A stretch of DNA of 64,000 bases from contig CAIIXF020000011.1 of the NCBI GenBank assembly GCA_903813345.2, forward strand, positions 18,273,754 to 18,337,753, given 5' to 3'. The position numbers were made by a program, and so were the translations under genes. The notes below the pieces were generated by a model. The model was not told the DNA's origin, did not search any database, and saw only the letters and a list, made by a program, of their open reading frames with translations. The stretch comes from Owenia fusiformis (taxonomy: Eukaryota; Annelida; Polychaeta; Sabellida; Oweniidae). Of the stretch, positions 49,201 to 61,200 are shown one piece after another. Positions within the stretch are counted from its first letter, which is position 1. Every line of letters begins with the position of its first letter.

Positions 49201-52200
49201 AATAGTACAGTGAACACAAATACTCTTCATTCAAAGTAAACTGATATGAAGACAAAATCCTAAAGAAAGAGTTGAAGAGAACTAATCTTCACTCTTCAGT
49301 ATAGAATGAACCTAACTTAAAAGAGAGAAACAAAGAGAACTAATCTCCGCTCTTTTGTAAGAGTAAAGCTAAATTGAAGATGCGAAGAGAACTAATCTCC
49401 ACTCTTCAGTAAAAGTTAATCAAATTTAAAGATGTTAAGAGAACTAATCTCCACTCTTTAATGAAAATAAAGACACTAAAACTGCGAAAAGAATCTCTTT
49501 ACAAGACAAAGACCAATCCCACCGCTGCCACCAATGAAGCTTCGAGCTTTGTTGTTTAAATAGCTCTGTGGGTTCTTCATAAAATAATATGGATTGGTCT
49601 TGTAATGTAAAAAGACAAGATTAACACAGAATTAATATACTCATAAAACTATACTTTATTCCAAGTAAAAGACTAAACATGTACAATTACACTCTTCAGT
49701 ATAAAATAAAACTGTTCAACGATAAAGAAAGAATGAAAATGAGATTAATGAGATGAAAAGAAATGATGTGTGATGTTCCCCCCGATCTAACTCTCTCCTG
49801 AATGAAGCCCAAAATTTCTCTTAAATACCCCCAAGTTATAGGAAATGAAAGGCAATCCCTTACCCTACAAAACCTATAAGAAACCCATTGAAATATGGCA
49901 GCACAATAAGGTAAATCAACATGAAAAATGCTATAGTTCATTCGCTCTTCTCTCTGGGTGGTAACTCAAATACCAGTGGATGGATTTGATTAAAATTTTA
50001 CAGGCTTATGCCTTATGGGTGTAGGACCTCTGTTTGAGGATAAATATCCTATATGGCCACTCAATTCAAAATGGCAGTCATTTTTCGTAAGAAATGTAAT
50101 CTTTGATAACTCATATACTTTTTCACAGATTTGGTTCAAATTTTATATGCTGATGGATAGGGCTTAACTAAAATCTGTGCTTCCATATTCTTTGCCAGTT
50201 TCGAAACTTTGCTGACCGCATCTCTAATGTGAACATTGATGTCGTGAGGAAGAACCTAAAGCACACAGAGACCCCTGAAGATGAGGATACATTCTTTTAT
50301 GAAGGTTTACAGAAATGGCAGGAACTCAATTGTACTCAACATTTCAGTAAGTTTCAAGAGTTTGATTTATGTGTCTTATATATTTATTGTCGTAACAGAA
50401 CATGAGTCATGATATCGAAGATGTGAACATTGATGTAGACGTTTTATCATTTAGAGTTTTAAGGCAACTGCAAATGATTCATATCCATGCTTGATTTTGA
50501 CTGATATGTGAAGACTGAAAGCATACATACTTCTTAAGTAATATACTCTTATGTATTTCACTTTCAGCAAACTTTCAGAGAGAGATTCGTGATAAAGTTC
50601 ACACATTTGCCCAGTTACTTCACAATAAGGTAATGTATAGCACTAACATGACTTCTTTCCATGTCCAATTGTAATATTTCAGTTTCATTGGACTATACCT
50701 TTTACACAGCTTTGTCTGAATTATTTAGAAGTGTTAATTTATCTAACAATTAAAGATAAGATTCTCTTGAGTTATGGCATATCCTCTTTCTCCCCCATGA
50801 TGCTATTTTACCATTTTGGCAATATTTTGATTTGTAGGATTTGCTCTAATTCATTTATATATATATTAGGTAACTATTGGAAACATTGGAAAATTTAACA
50901 ATTTATTGAATTGTTATATTACAGGAAATAGTTGTTGGACTTTTGGAGAAGCATCTTCAGATACATGATAGCCTTGCACTAGAGCCATTGCTGGAGTAAG
51001 TAGATCTCATGTACCATTATAACCTGCTCATTGAGTTGCATTTCTTTTTCCTTCAGATAAAATTGGAATTACACTTGGTTTTAAAGATTGCCTCAAATGC
51101 TTTGTCATTCCTGTATAGCATCAATGTTTTATAAGCTCATAAAGATATTCCACAGAATTTCTCATAATGATTTGATAAAACATATTTTATGTGATCATTC
51201 GGATGTTCATCCATGAAATTGCCATTTTTATGTTGCCATTTTCTTTTTCAGCCTGGTGGTCCAGCTGGCCAGAGACTTGCAGAGTGATTTCTATCCACTC
51301 TTTCCTGCATTCTTCCGCATTTTAGTGAAACTCCTTTCAGTGTATCACCATGACACTGAGACTCTAGAGAAAATCTTTGTGTGTCTCTCATACATATTTA
51401 AGTTCCTGTGGCGCCATCTGTTAAAAGATATCGAGAATGTTTTCACGTAAGTCTCTTACAGATATCCTTTCCTTAGTTTGACTTTGCATGTTATGTATAA
51501 AGGGGTTGAACTAGCCAAAGGATCAATTGTAAAATATAAAAATGTACATGTATGTACAAACTCTATAGGAGAGGTATAGTTTTGCAATTTACAAGTTTAT
51601 GATTACAATAGAATATTACGAGAATGTGCACAACATTAGAGAGTTTAAGTTAAACGCATTTTGGAGAACTTGAATGTAAACATCATTCAACATAATATGA
51701 CCTCCATCATCACACCTCCATACTCAATCGTGAAAGTAAATGCAAGTGAGGTGAAAATAGTCCATAGGGGACCATAATTTTACACGTTTCACATCCACAT
51801 TCTTCAAAATAGTGCTATTAATCTCACTCAAAGTGAATTATCATTTGATATTGCAGGTTGTTCTGCCCTCTTCTGGATGAGAGCTATAAAGAATATATCA
51901 GGAATTTTGCTGCTGAGAGTTTTGCCTTTTTGATGCGTAAGGTCAAGGATAGAGATGCTCTATTTGATTTCATGTTTAAAAAATTGGTGGAAAACCCAAA
52001 AGTAAGTGTTATTTTGTAAAATTAGTATTTGAGAAATATGAAGAATTTGGAGAATCTGAGAGTATGTTGATTTTGGATATTTAGTTGATGTTAGAATTAG
52101 TAAAATTGCAATTTTGAAAGTATTTAGGAAAGTGTGAATTATATTTGTTAATGTGTATTTTTAAGCAAGAATGTTTTTATTACAGTTGATACCAGGCTTG

Positions 52201-55200
52201 GGTCGTTTGTTGTTTGAAATGATGAAGAATGTCAGTCGACAGTTCCACAGCTGCCACCTACAGGTAGGTTATGGTACTAATTTTGTGGTTGAACAATCAC
52301 CCTTGTGAAATGTGTCATGTGCATTTGAACTTGGTTATATTTTGTAGTATTTCTACACAAACAGTAAATCTGATTACAAAAAATTAATAGGCATTTACCA
52401 TAAAAATATTCAAAATCCAATTTATGAGACAATTCCAAATATTTAAAAAAATTAAGTCATGATATCTCATAACTGTACAGTAGCTGATGTTGATACAGTA
52501 AATTGTTGAAAATTGATACAGTCAGCCTGTTCTTTACTCCTTCGACCTTTTTCTAATTTCAAAAAAATAATCAACCTTGTAATTTCTAAAAAAATAATCA
52601 CCACCATTTATCCACCCAACCCATAGGTGCTGCCTTGTCTGCTTGGTAAACTACGCCAAACACCAGATAAATCAGAAGATGACTGTGAGCTGATTGCTGA
52701 AGCATTGGTGGTCACCATGGGAGCAATTACCCTACACACTAGCAAGGAGGCTGTATCTACTATATGGACCGTTGTCCAGGTAACCACTTAAATTCTCTTG
52801 TTTTGTTAGTCATGATAAGACAAGCAACAAATAACCAACATAAGCTCATTGTGTCAAATCAAATGTACTTTTCTATAAAGAGTTCAATCTAATTGGATTA
52901 ACAAACACTTGTCAAAAATACATCAATGATTAATGTGAAAAATGGAAATCTCAAAAAGATTCTGCTTGAGGCTATGGTCATCGATCATGCTATTAAAATA
53001 TGCCTCTTATGATTCTGTGTGTTGGTCTATTAAAAATATCATTCACTATTGTAGCACTTGTCCAAATAACTGTTTGACTCGACTTATGCCTTGACAAGTT
53101 TTTCTTACTATACAGAAACACCTAACTGAGGTGACTGCTATATATGACAAGGCAAAGGGGAAGAATATTTCACAGGTTGAGCACTATCTCTACTGTCTCC
53201 TGAAGGTGCATCATGTAATAGTGGAGTACAGGAGCGGTGCGTTAGTAACAGACGCATCTGCAACCATGCAGGTTAGAAAAACTTCATTTTTCCTGAGTGT
53301 GTTTACTAAATTCATTTGACAATTTTATGACATCTCAAAGAAGTTTGATGTAGTTAAGCGCCACCATTTTGTGACCATTCTGTGTCTGAGTCTGCATCTA
53401 ATGAATATTTTCACGTAATCATTTTCAAAAACTTACCACTTTGTGACATTTTGTGATATTATATTTCATATTTTATTATCGATTCTTTTCAAATTGTTAC
53501 AAAATCTTTCTTTTTTTATTTATAGAAGATACCTATTTTCAGATTTTTAAATGGTCACCCCATCTCTTTACAAAGTTAGATTTATATATTCAGTAGAATA
53601 CATGTGTTTTACTTGTTTTTAAAGTTTAAGTTTTTTACACATATTCTCTATATTTCAGCTTTTTTCTGCAATGTTGAAGGCTGGTACATTCAAACGACAA
53701 TGTCTTACACAACTGTTAGATGGCGCTGCTAGTCTATTGTTAAACAATAGTGCTGGGGCACAATTTGAAGCCATCTCAAAGTTAATGCAACTGGTATGTT
53801 ACAGTGACCTCTTATTTAAAACATCCTACAAAGGAGATTATATTAATTTTTTATGTGCTTTGTTGCATTCTTTTTATTCTTAATATAAATGTTTCATTTT
53901 GTCAGTAACTAACACTTGGAATTAAATCTACCAGACATCAAATATTGAGTGAAAGATAATTCAACTTCAGTGTTCAATATCATTTAACTGGGGCATTTTG
54001 ACCTAACCCCATATTTCAATGCAAACTTTCTATGTTAAGTCATACATGCAAATGTCGTGAAAATATTAATGATCTTCCTTTCGTTTCAATTTCAGGTATA
54101 TTCTTCAAGTTACGACCATTCCATCATATACAGTTTCTCCCGCAAATTATTTCCCATGATGCATTTTGAGAAAGATGTCCTGCCTAAACTCCTCGCATTT
54201 TGTCAGAAATGTATAACAACTCCAGAAAGCAAGCTGGATACATTGATGTTTATCACTGAACTTTTGTTGTTTAAATCACCCCTAGCAACAGATGCATCCC
54301 AGGTCAACTCCTACACAAACTATTTACTGGACTTTGGGAGTGCTAAAACAAGAAAGTATGTTGAAAGAAAATTGTTCATTTCATGAGATTTGTCATAAGA
54401 TCTTTATTTAAATGCAAGGAATTAAAAATTGAGTTAAGCATTGTCTTAGGTTTCAAAATCATAAGTTAAAAATATCACTGTTATTCATTTATTTAAGATC
54501 AAAAGTGGGCACTGTAGCTGACTATATCACAGGGTTGCTAAAGGAAATTAGTTTGAAGGACCTGGTGGAGCCATCTATGTGCAGTAAAATATGGGCTGCC
54601 CTTGTATGCCTTCCGCATATTAGGTAAGTGTTTGACCTCAGTGTCTCAGTTTGCATTTTTGTGCAAACCATTCTCAGAATGAAATGTTAATAGAATGGAA
54701 CAGTTAAAAAGTAATTAAGTTATGTAATTGGTCTCCATACCAGAATAAGATTTGTTGAGATGGACCCTATTGACTTATACAATGATTCGTACCTTATGAA
54801 TTCCATTAATCTTCCTCAGTACAGTGTTTCTTGCTAGAAATCCATGATTTCTGACTTAATTCATGAATTATTTTTTAAGATTATGGCAATAAATTTTAAA
54901 GACATTCACTTTTCAATTTGAACATTTCTGCATTTTGATCTTCAATTACTTTTGTATCACTATTCTTTTGTTTCCAGATGATAAAATTAGGATTATAAAG
55001 GAAATACATATTGACAAATTGATAACAGAGTCCAACATATTACACTCCTATCTTTTGCAATTAACATAGTTTGATTTGATATGCTTGAAGGCCTGTTGAT
55101 AGTGAAGCGTGCAAGAAGAAGGTTGTTACTTTGTTTACCATGGCAACAGATTTTACATCAGAGGACTGGACTGCAGACCTTTTACCTCTCATAGGACAAC

Positions 55201-58200
55201 TAGTCATAACCATGGCATCCCTTATGGAAGGCAAAGAGTTCCTACAAGCTTTGCCATTTGATACAGTGAAATACATTCTGGAGTATGTACATTCGTAAAT
55301 ATTATTAGATCAACCATGGGATTCCATCTTTGTTATGCCTAACTTTACATACGGTATATTTCAGTTCCATGCATGATTTTCATGGCCAGTATTTTCGACA
55401 TGTGTATACTCGTACTTTGTTGACTTCTTTCAATCTGCAAAATGAACAAATTTGAAAAATGTTCACCCAATAAAATTTGAATGATTATACTTTTTCACAT
55501 CTTATACTGTTTTCACATTTTTTCACAATTCACCTTGATGTTTCACATTTCAGACACCACCCTGATGATGTGAGCGTCTTGAGGTCTGCTGACTTCTACT
55601 TCACCATAGCCAGCCTGGAGGGGGAGTCAAAACTGTTAACACCTGCTATTGCCAGTGAACTGTTCCCATTGTTACAAAATAATATCAGTTCTTGTTATCA
55701 GCAGGTTAGACATAGTTATTTGTATCTCAGTGACATCTCTTAAAGACTGTATTTAGTTTTCTGATTTATGCAAATTTAGAGGTCTGTTTGGATTTTTTAA
55801 ATTTTGTAAAGTGCTTGTACCAAAAAAATTTAAGAACCTTTTTCTCAAAACTTCTTAATTTACTTAGTACATGTATTTATAGTAAATGAAGTTTAACCAG
55901 TTTTAAATTACATTTTTTCCAGAATCGATTGCTGACCCTCAGGATTTTCAGCCATTTTGAATATGACATGCCTCATTCTGAAGATGTTCCTATAGCAACA
56001 CAAAATGTCTTCCAAATCTGTCTCTCTGCTGAACTGACTATAGCAAACATACACACCTACAGAGACAAATTGAAATATCTACGCAAACTGGAACATGGGA
56101 TTGTAACTAATATTTTACCCAAAGGACCATATAAACTGGTAAATAAATATTTATCTCATGTGACTTGTTTTATACTCCTCTGCAACTGATAAGCTGTTTA
56201 AATTCAGGCAAATTAGAAATAAATTTTCTCTCCATATCAAGTATAATTTGCTCGATTCTTGATAATGTCTTATTTACTTTGATCTATGGCATCTGTATGG
56301 CATCCGTATGGCAGCCGTAGCTTCCCAAAATCGAGAGAAATATGCAGCATAAAATATAGGGAATTTGCATTACAGATTTTTTATATCAATTTTTGTGAAG
56401 CTACGGCCTCCGCACGGTTGCAGTAGATCAAATGTGACTGAGGCTTAAACCACAAATCTGTATTAAATATACAATATGTTCAATAAGTGCATCTATCTTC
56501 ATATTTGACACATTTTTGAGCAAATGTGACTGATGCTTTATTCAAGGGTTTTGATAATTTGTGCTATTTCTTTTAACATTGATTGTTCCAGGTGCCCCTT
56601 AGATACCTCATCGGTATGTTATATGTTAACTTTACCATGATGTGGGACCCTGTCATACAGCTCATTAAGTCCCACGCCGATGGCCTTGATAGGATGGAGT
56701 TCTGGGGTACATGGCTACCCTTCCTACAGAGCTCTGCCAGCTTAGCAGGTATTATATCCATATTTTGTTGACTCAGTTGATATATCAAAGGTGTCTTATG
56801 TAATGGTATGACATAAGAGTCCTCACAAAACTAAATCCCACTATGATTGGCGCTACGTTCTTCATGACACATTTGTAAATCCTTTTCTATTCACTATTGT
56901 GCTCTATTCAAAAGATGCCTGAAACTACATTACATGTGTTTAACCACCAATTTCGAGAAAATGTTTATTGCAACATACGGTACGTAATTGTTATGTTGCT
57001 GTATTATGAAACTATATGTGATGAAAATACTGTTGTCTACAGCTCTTTAGCTTCTCTCACATATTTCAGAAAAAGAATTACATAAAGAGCAGGGAGTTCG
57101 TAAACCTTCAGCTGAAAATGAACAACCCACTGATCTAGAGGCCCTCTACTGTCAGCAACAGGAACTAATGTCTTTGCGGGTCAAAGACCGGGCTGACCAT
57201 GTTAACTTTCGCCATCTATTGTGGAAGTCCATGGCTCAATTCCCAGATAAATGTGAGCCTCGTTCTAGAGATCTTGCTCCTATGCTGTTTTCATTCCTTA
57301 AGTAAGTGTTACAAATCGGCTTACTTTTTCTCATTTCAATCACAAGATTTGGGTCATTACTAATAAGACAGGATATATTTTATCAAGCAAGACCTTCAGT
57401 ATGGAGTAATAAGAAATTCATCTTGGTGTACAAACAATTAACTTAGTAAATTGTAATGATGATCCTTCACTGAGCTTTCAAATTATAAAACATTTGTTAA
57501 GATAGCAAAACTTATTATTTCTGAAAGAACTCATGAATTCATATTTTTCTTTTAATTAATTATATTACAAGTTTTCTTTTTGTTCTCCAGAAATGAGTTT
57601 TATCCTGAAGATCTTGACACTGCTCCTTATCAAGATCTTGAGAGGAAATCAGAAAGCATGGAAACTGACCAATCAGAAACCTTAGATCAAACAGGCCAAT
57701 CAGATTCCATATTACAAGCAGATGGAGAAGACACTGATGTAGCCAATCAGAAAGATCATACCAAAGAGGACAAATACTCAATGAAGAGGAGACGTGCAAC
57801 TAGCAAGTAAGATTCATTTTTGTGTTACCACATTGTTACAGTCTTCAACCTTTTTGTGGACATTTTTGTAGGTTGGTAGTTAGCCTTTGGAGTTCAGCAT
57901 CTGTAACAAATGGCAGGTGGTAACATTTTGCATGTTGCCTTGTTGAATACTTGCAATAACTTTTTCTCTTGAATAACAAACAACATCAAAAGTTGATTGA
58001 GTATATCATACAATATTATGTCTGTTATATACAATCATTTTCAATTTCAATATTCTACGTGTACCCTTCTTATTTTGTAGAAAATTAGTCTGTAAAGTTG
58101 ATATTTAAATTTGAATTAAAAATGTCATTCCAGATCCCTTGTGATCCACCTTGGAGTGTTTGCCAAGTTCTCTAATCCTAAGAATATCTACATGGAGCCC

Positions 58201-61200
58201 CAATTGACAGATCTCTATAATGAGTTATTGCTACATAGAGACCATGATGTACAAAGGGTGGCCTATGACTGTATATGGGCATACAAACACAAGTACCTCA
58301 GGCCTTACAAGTAAGTTAACACCCCTTTTATATCATCTGACATATATTTGAACTCTCCCATAGCAGACAAATCTGTTTTGCGAGAGGGGTAAAAAGTTCT
58401 CAGTTTGTTCTGTTAATCATTCTGAATACTTTCAGGTAACAAGCATAATACAAGATACTGTATAAGTGGTATTTAATCCAGTGGTTTATTTTCCGAATGG
58501 TCAAATTTCATAATTTTCCTAATTTTAATTTTCCTAATGACAAGAAACCTCCCATTGGATAACATTATAAAGATAATATTTCCGACATTTAATTTTCCGA
58601 ACCTGGAAAAAATTAGGAAATAGGCAAATTAAATGATTAGGCAAAATTACCACTTATACAGTAATGTAGGAAAAAAAGTGGTTCCATAGAAGTTTTGTGA
58701 TAAAACTGGGCTACATCCCTCATAATCTTTTTCGGAGGGAATATGTAATCTAAAATATTTTTGTTGCAGGGCTAACTTTGAGCGTCTGTTGGATGACAAG
58801 ACATTTAAGGATGAGATTGTTCTGTTCAGTATAGATTCTGAAACTGGAGTAGTGGATGCTAAACACAGAGATAACCTATTGCCTTTACTAATGAGGTATG
58901 TTATTGTTATTCAGAGATAACCTCTACTTAAGAGGTATGTAATTGTTGTTGAGATAAACAATGAGGTATGGAATTCTTGTTCAGAGGGAACCTCAACGTA
59001 TGAGGTATGAAATTGTTCAGAGACAACCTCAACTTATGAGCTATGCAATTCTTGTTCAGAGGGAACCTCAACTTATGAGGTATGAAATTGTTCAGACAAC
59101 TTTAACTTATGAGGTATGTTATTGTTGTTCAGAGAAGACTTCTACATGTACTTATGAGCTATGAAATTGTTCAGAGACAACCTCAATTTATGAGGTATGT
59201 TATTGTTGTTCAGAGACAGTCTCAATTTATGAGATATGTTATTGTTGTTCAGAGACAACCTCAATTTATGAGGTATGTTATTGTTGTTCAGAGACAACCT
59301 CAATTTATGAGGTATGTTATTGTTGTTCAGAGACAACTTCTACTTATGAATTAGGAGGCATATCCTGTCAGATGAAATAACACATAGGTCATGTTATATT
59401 ATACAAATAAAGTGGAAAAAAGTAGAAATTGTATATGATGATATTAGGTAATGAGTTTGTTTGTAGAACTTTTACATTTTGATCTGAGATATTTATAGGC
59501 AAGCTTGCCCTATAATGGCTTTGAGTGTTTGGCAAGCCATCTATTGTATACTTGGAATTATGAAATAATCTGAGATATTTCATAATTTCTCTGTAATTGT
59601 AGGCTCCTTTATGGTAAGATGTACACCAAGACGGGGAATGATACCCAAGGGAAAGCCCAGGCTGGTGTACGTAGAGGAATAATCTTCAGGTTCCTAGCAG
59701 GCTGCAAGCAACATGAACTGAAAGTGTTCGTGGATCTCATATTCAAGCCATTCAAGCATTTAATTGAATGTGAGTATTTTTGGTTTACATGTATTTTATA
59801 TGCGTCAGTCAAGGATATAAGCCCAGGGTTGAATGAATTGTGGATGGTTTCAAGCATGAATGTCTTGTATCAAGACTGAATGTGGGTGGTTATAGCCTTA
59901 CATGAATGTTTTCTGATTGGCGGGAATGAGATATATCACACCTTGCTATGTGTGAACAGAAGTTCATTCAACTCAAATAAGTTCTCCCAAAAGGATTTTT
60001 TGATTCTAGCTAAATAATATTTCAATTTGAAATGAAATACTAAATTCTATAAAACTTAATAAAATTCTAAAATATTGATGATTTTTAGCACATTGAGATA
60101 GGAGCCGTAAGGAATTGTAATCCAGTGATGTGTTTGTTTCATTCCAGCTGATGACATCAATAAAACTGTGTGTGATATACTGCAGAATGACAACATAAGT
60201 AAAGTCATACCTTTGAGAAGACAACAAAGGTAAACAACCAAACAACTTTTTTGTTTATTTAATTTCATTACTTTACAACTTGTTATAACATAGAAAGACA
60301 ATAATAGCCCTTCGTCCTATAATTATTAATTATGATATATTGGTTTGAGTCTTTTGGACTGTTGAATATTAATTAATAGTCAGTTATAATATCAGAGAAT
60401 AATGACATTTTCAATGTTGTCATTGATCAAGGTCAAGGTCGAATATCGAGTCGGGACCCCTACCCTGGGAGCCAATCCTCATTGCTTTTACTGTAGATTT
60501 TGTATTTTTGAGTAATTTAAGACTTCTCAGATTTATACCAAATAGACTAGTCCATGTTTAATCTCAGAGTTGTTACCATTGTAGTGTACTGGGTACTCTA
60601 GAGGTCATATTCAACAAGCTAGGCCACCTATTGGACTCCTACCTACCATCTATATTGCGAATCATGCTAGGAGTGGCTGCTGACTGTACTCGGATTCTAG
60701 AGAGGAGGGAGCGTGTCAACCCTAAAGCCATCAACACACTCAAGACTCTTAGACATCTCACAATTGACAGAATCAACCAGGTAAATTAATGTGCAGGGTT
60801 CATACAGACCTGGACATGTCAGTGAAATGAATGTATATTTTCAAACACCCTTGGACGTGTTGTCATATTCAGGATTTTTAGAATTTGGCAAAATAGGTAT
60901 GAAATGTCAGAGAATTTCTTTCTAAAAAGGTTGTAGGAAACCTGCTTTAGCATAGGCTTTCTTGAGATTACAATGAAATGCCCTCGGTGTAGGCTGGCAA
61001 GTATGGTGCTGTGTGAAATGTTTTATGCTTAATTGTTTACATGTAGTTTTTATTTTTGATTAAAATTGTGTACAATAGAAACATGAAGGATTTAAATAAA
61101 ATCCAAAATTAAATTGTGAATTTTACTTCGATTGCAGTATTTTAGCCACTTTGATAGCTACCCATTCTCAGCCAATGAGATCAGTGCTGTATTCCACGCT

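Larger units (their letters stand above)
43599..49935 (-). mobile_element. 6.3 kb LTR retrotransposon derivative without gag-pol (UTP20 intron 1)
   Basis: Two direct LTRs (43599-44000 and 49535-49935) bracket a 5.5 kb interior. The flanks carry GTTC on both sides (43595-43598 and 49936-49939). The primer-binding site next to the right LTR shows that the element reads on the minus strand, so the right LTR is its 5' LTR. Next to the left LTR a purine-rich run (GGATGGGGG on the minus strand, 44001-44012) fits the polypurine tract. The interior has no protease, reverse transcriptase, RNase H or integrase frame; the largest open frames are under 130 codons. This is the layout of a large non-autonomous LTR derivative that needs proteins from a partner element. 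It is inserted in a pre-existing repeat and carries a nested element at 47057-48160. Confidence 0.88.

Noticed and set aside
59109-59354. Repeat protein with MRYVIVVQRQPQF units
   Set aside because: It is a translation of an intronic minisatellite, and the complementary strand is equally open.
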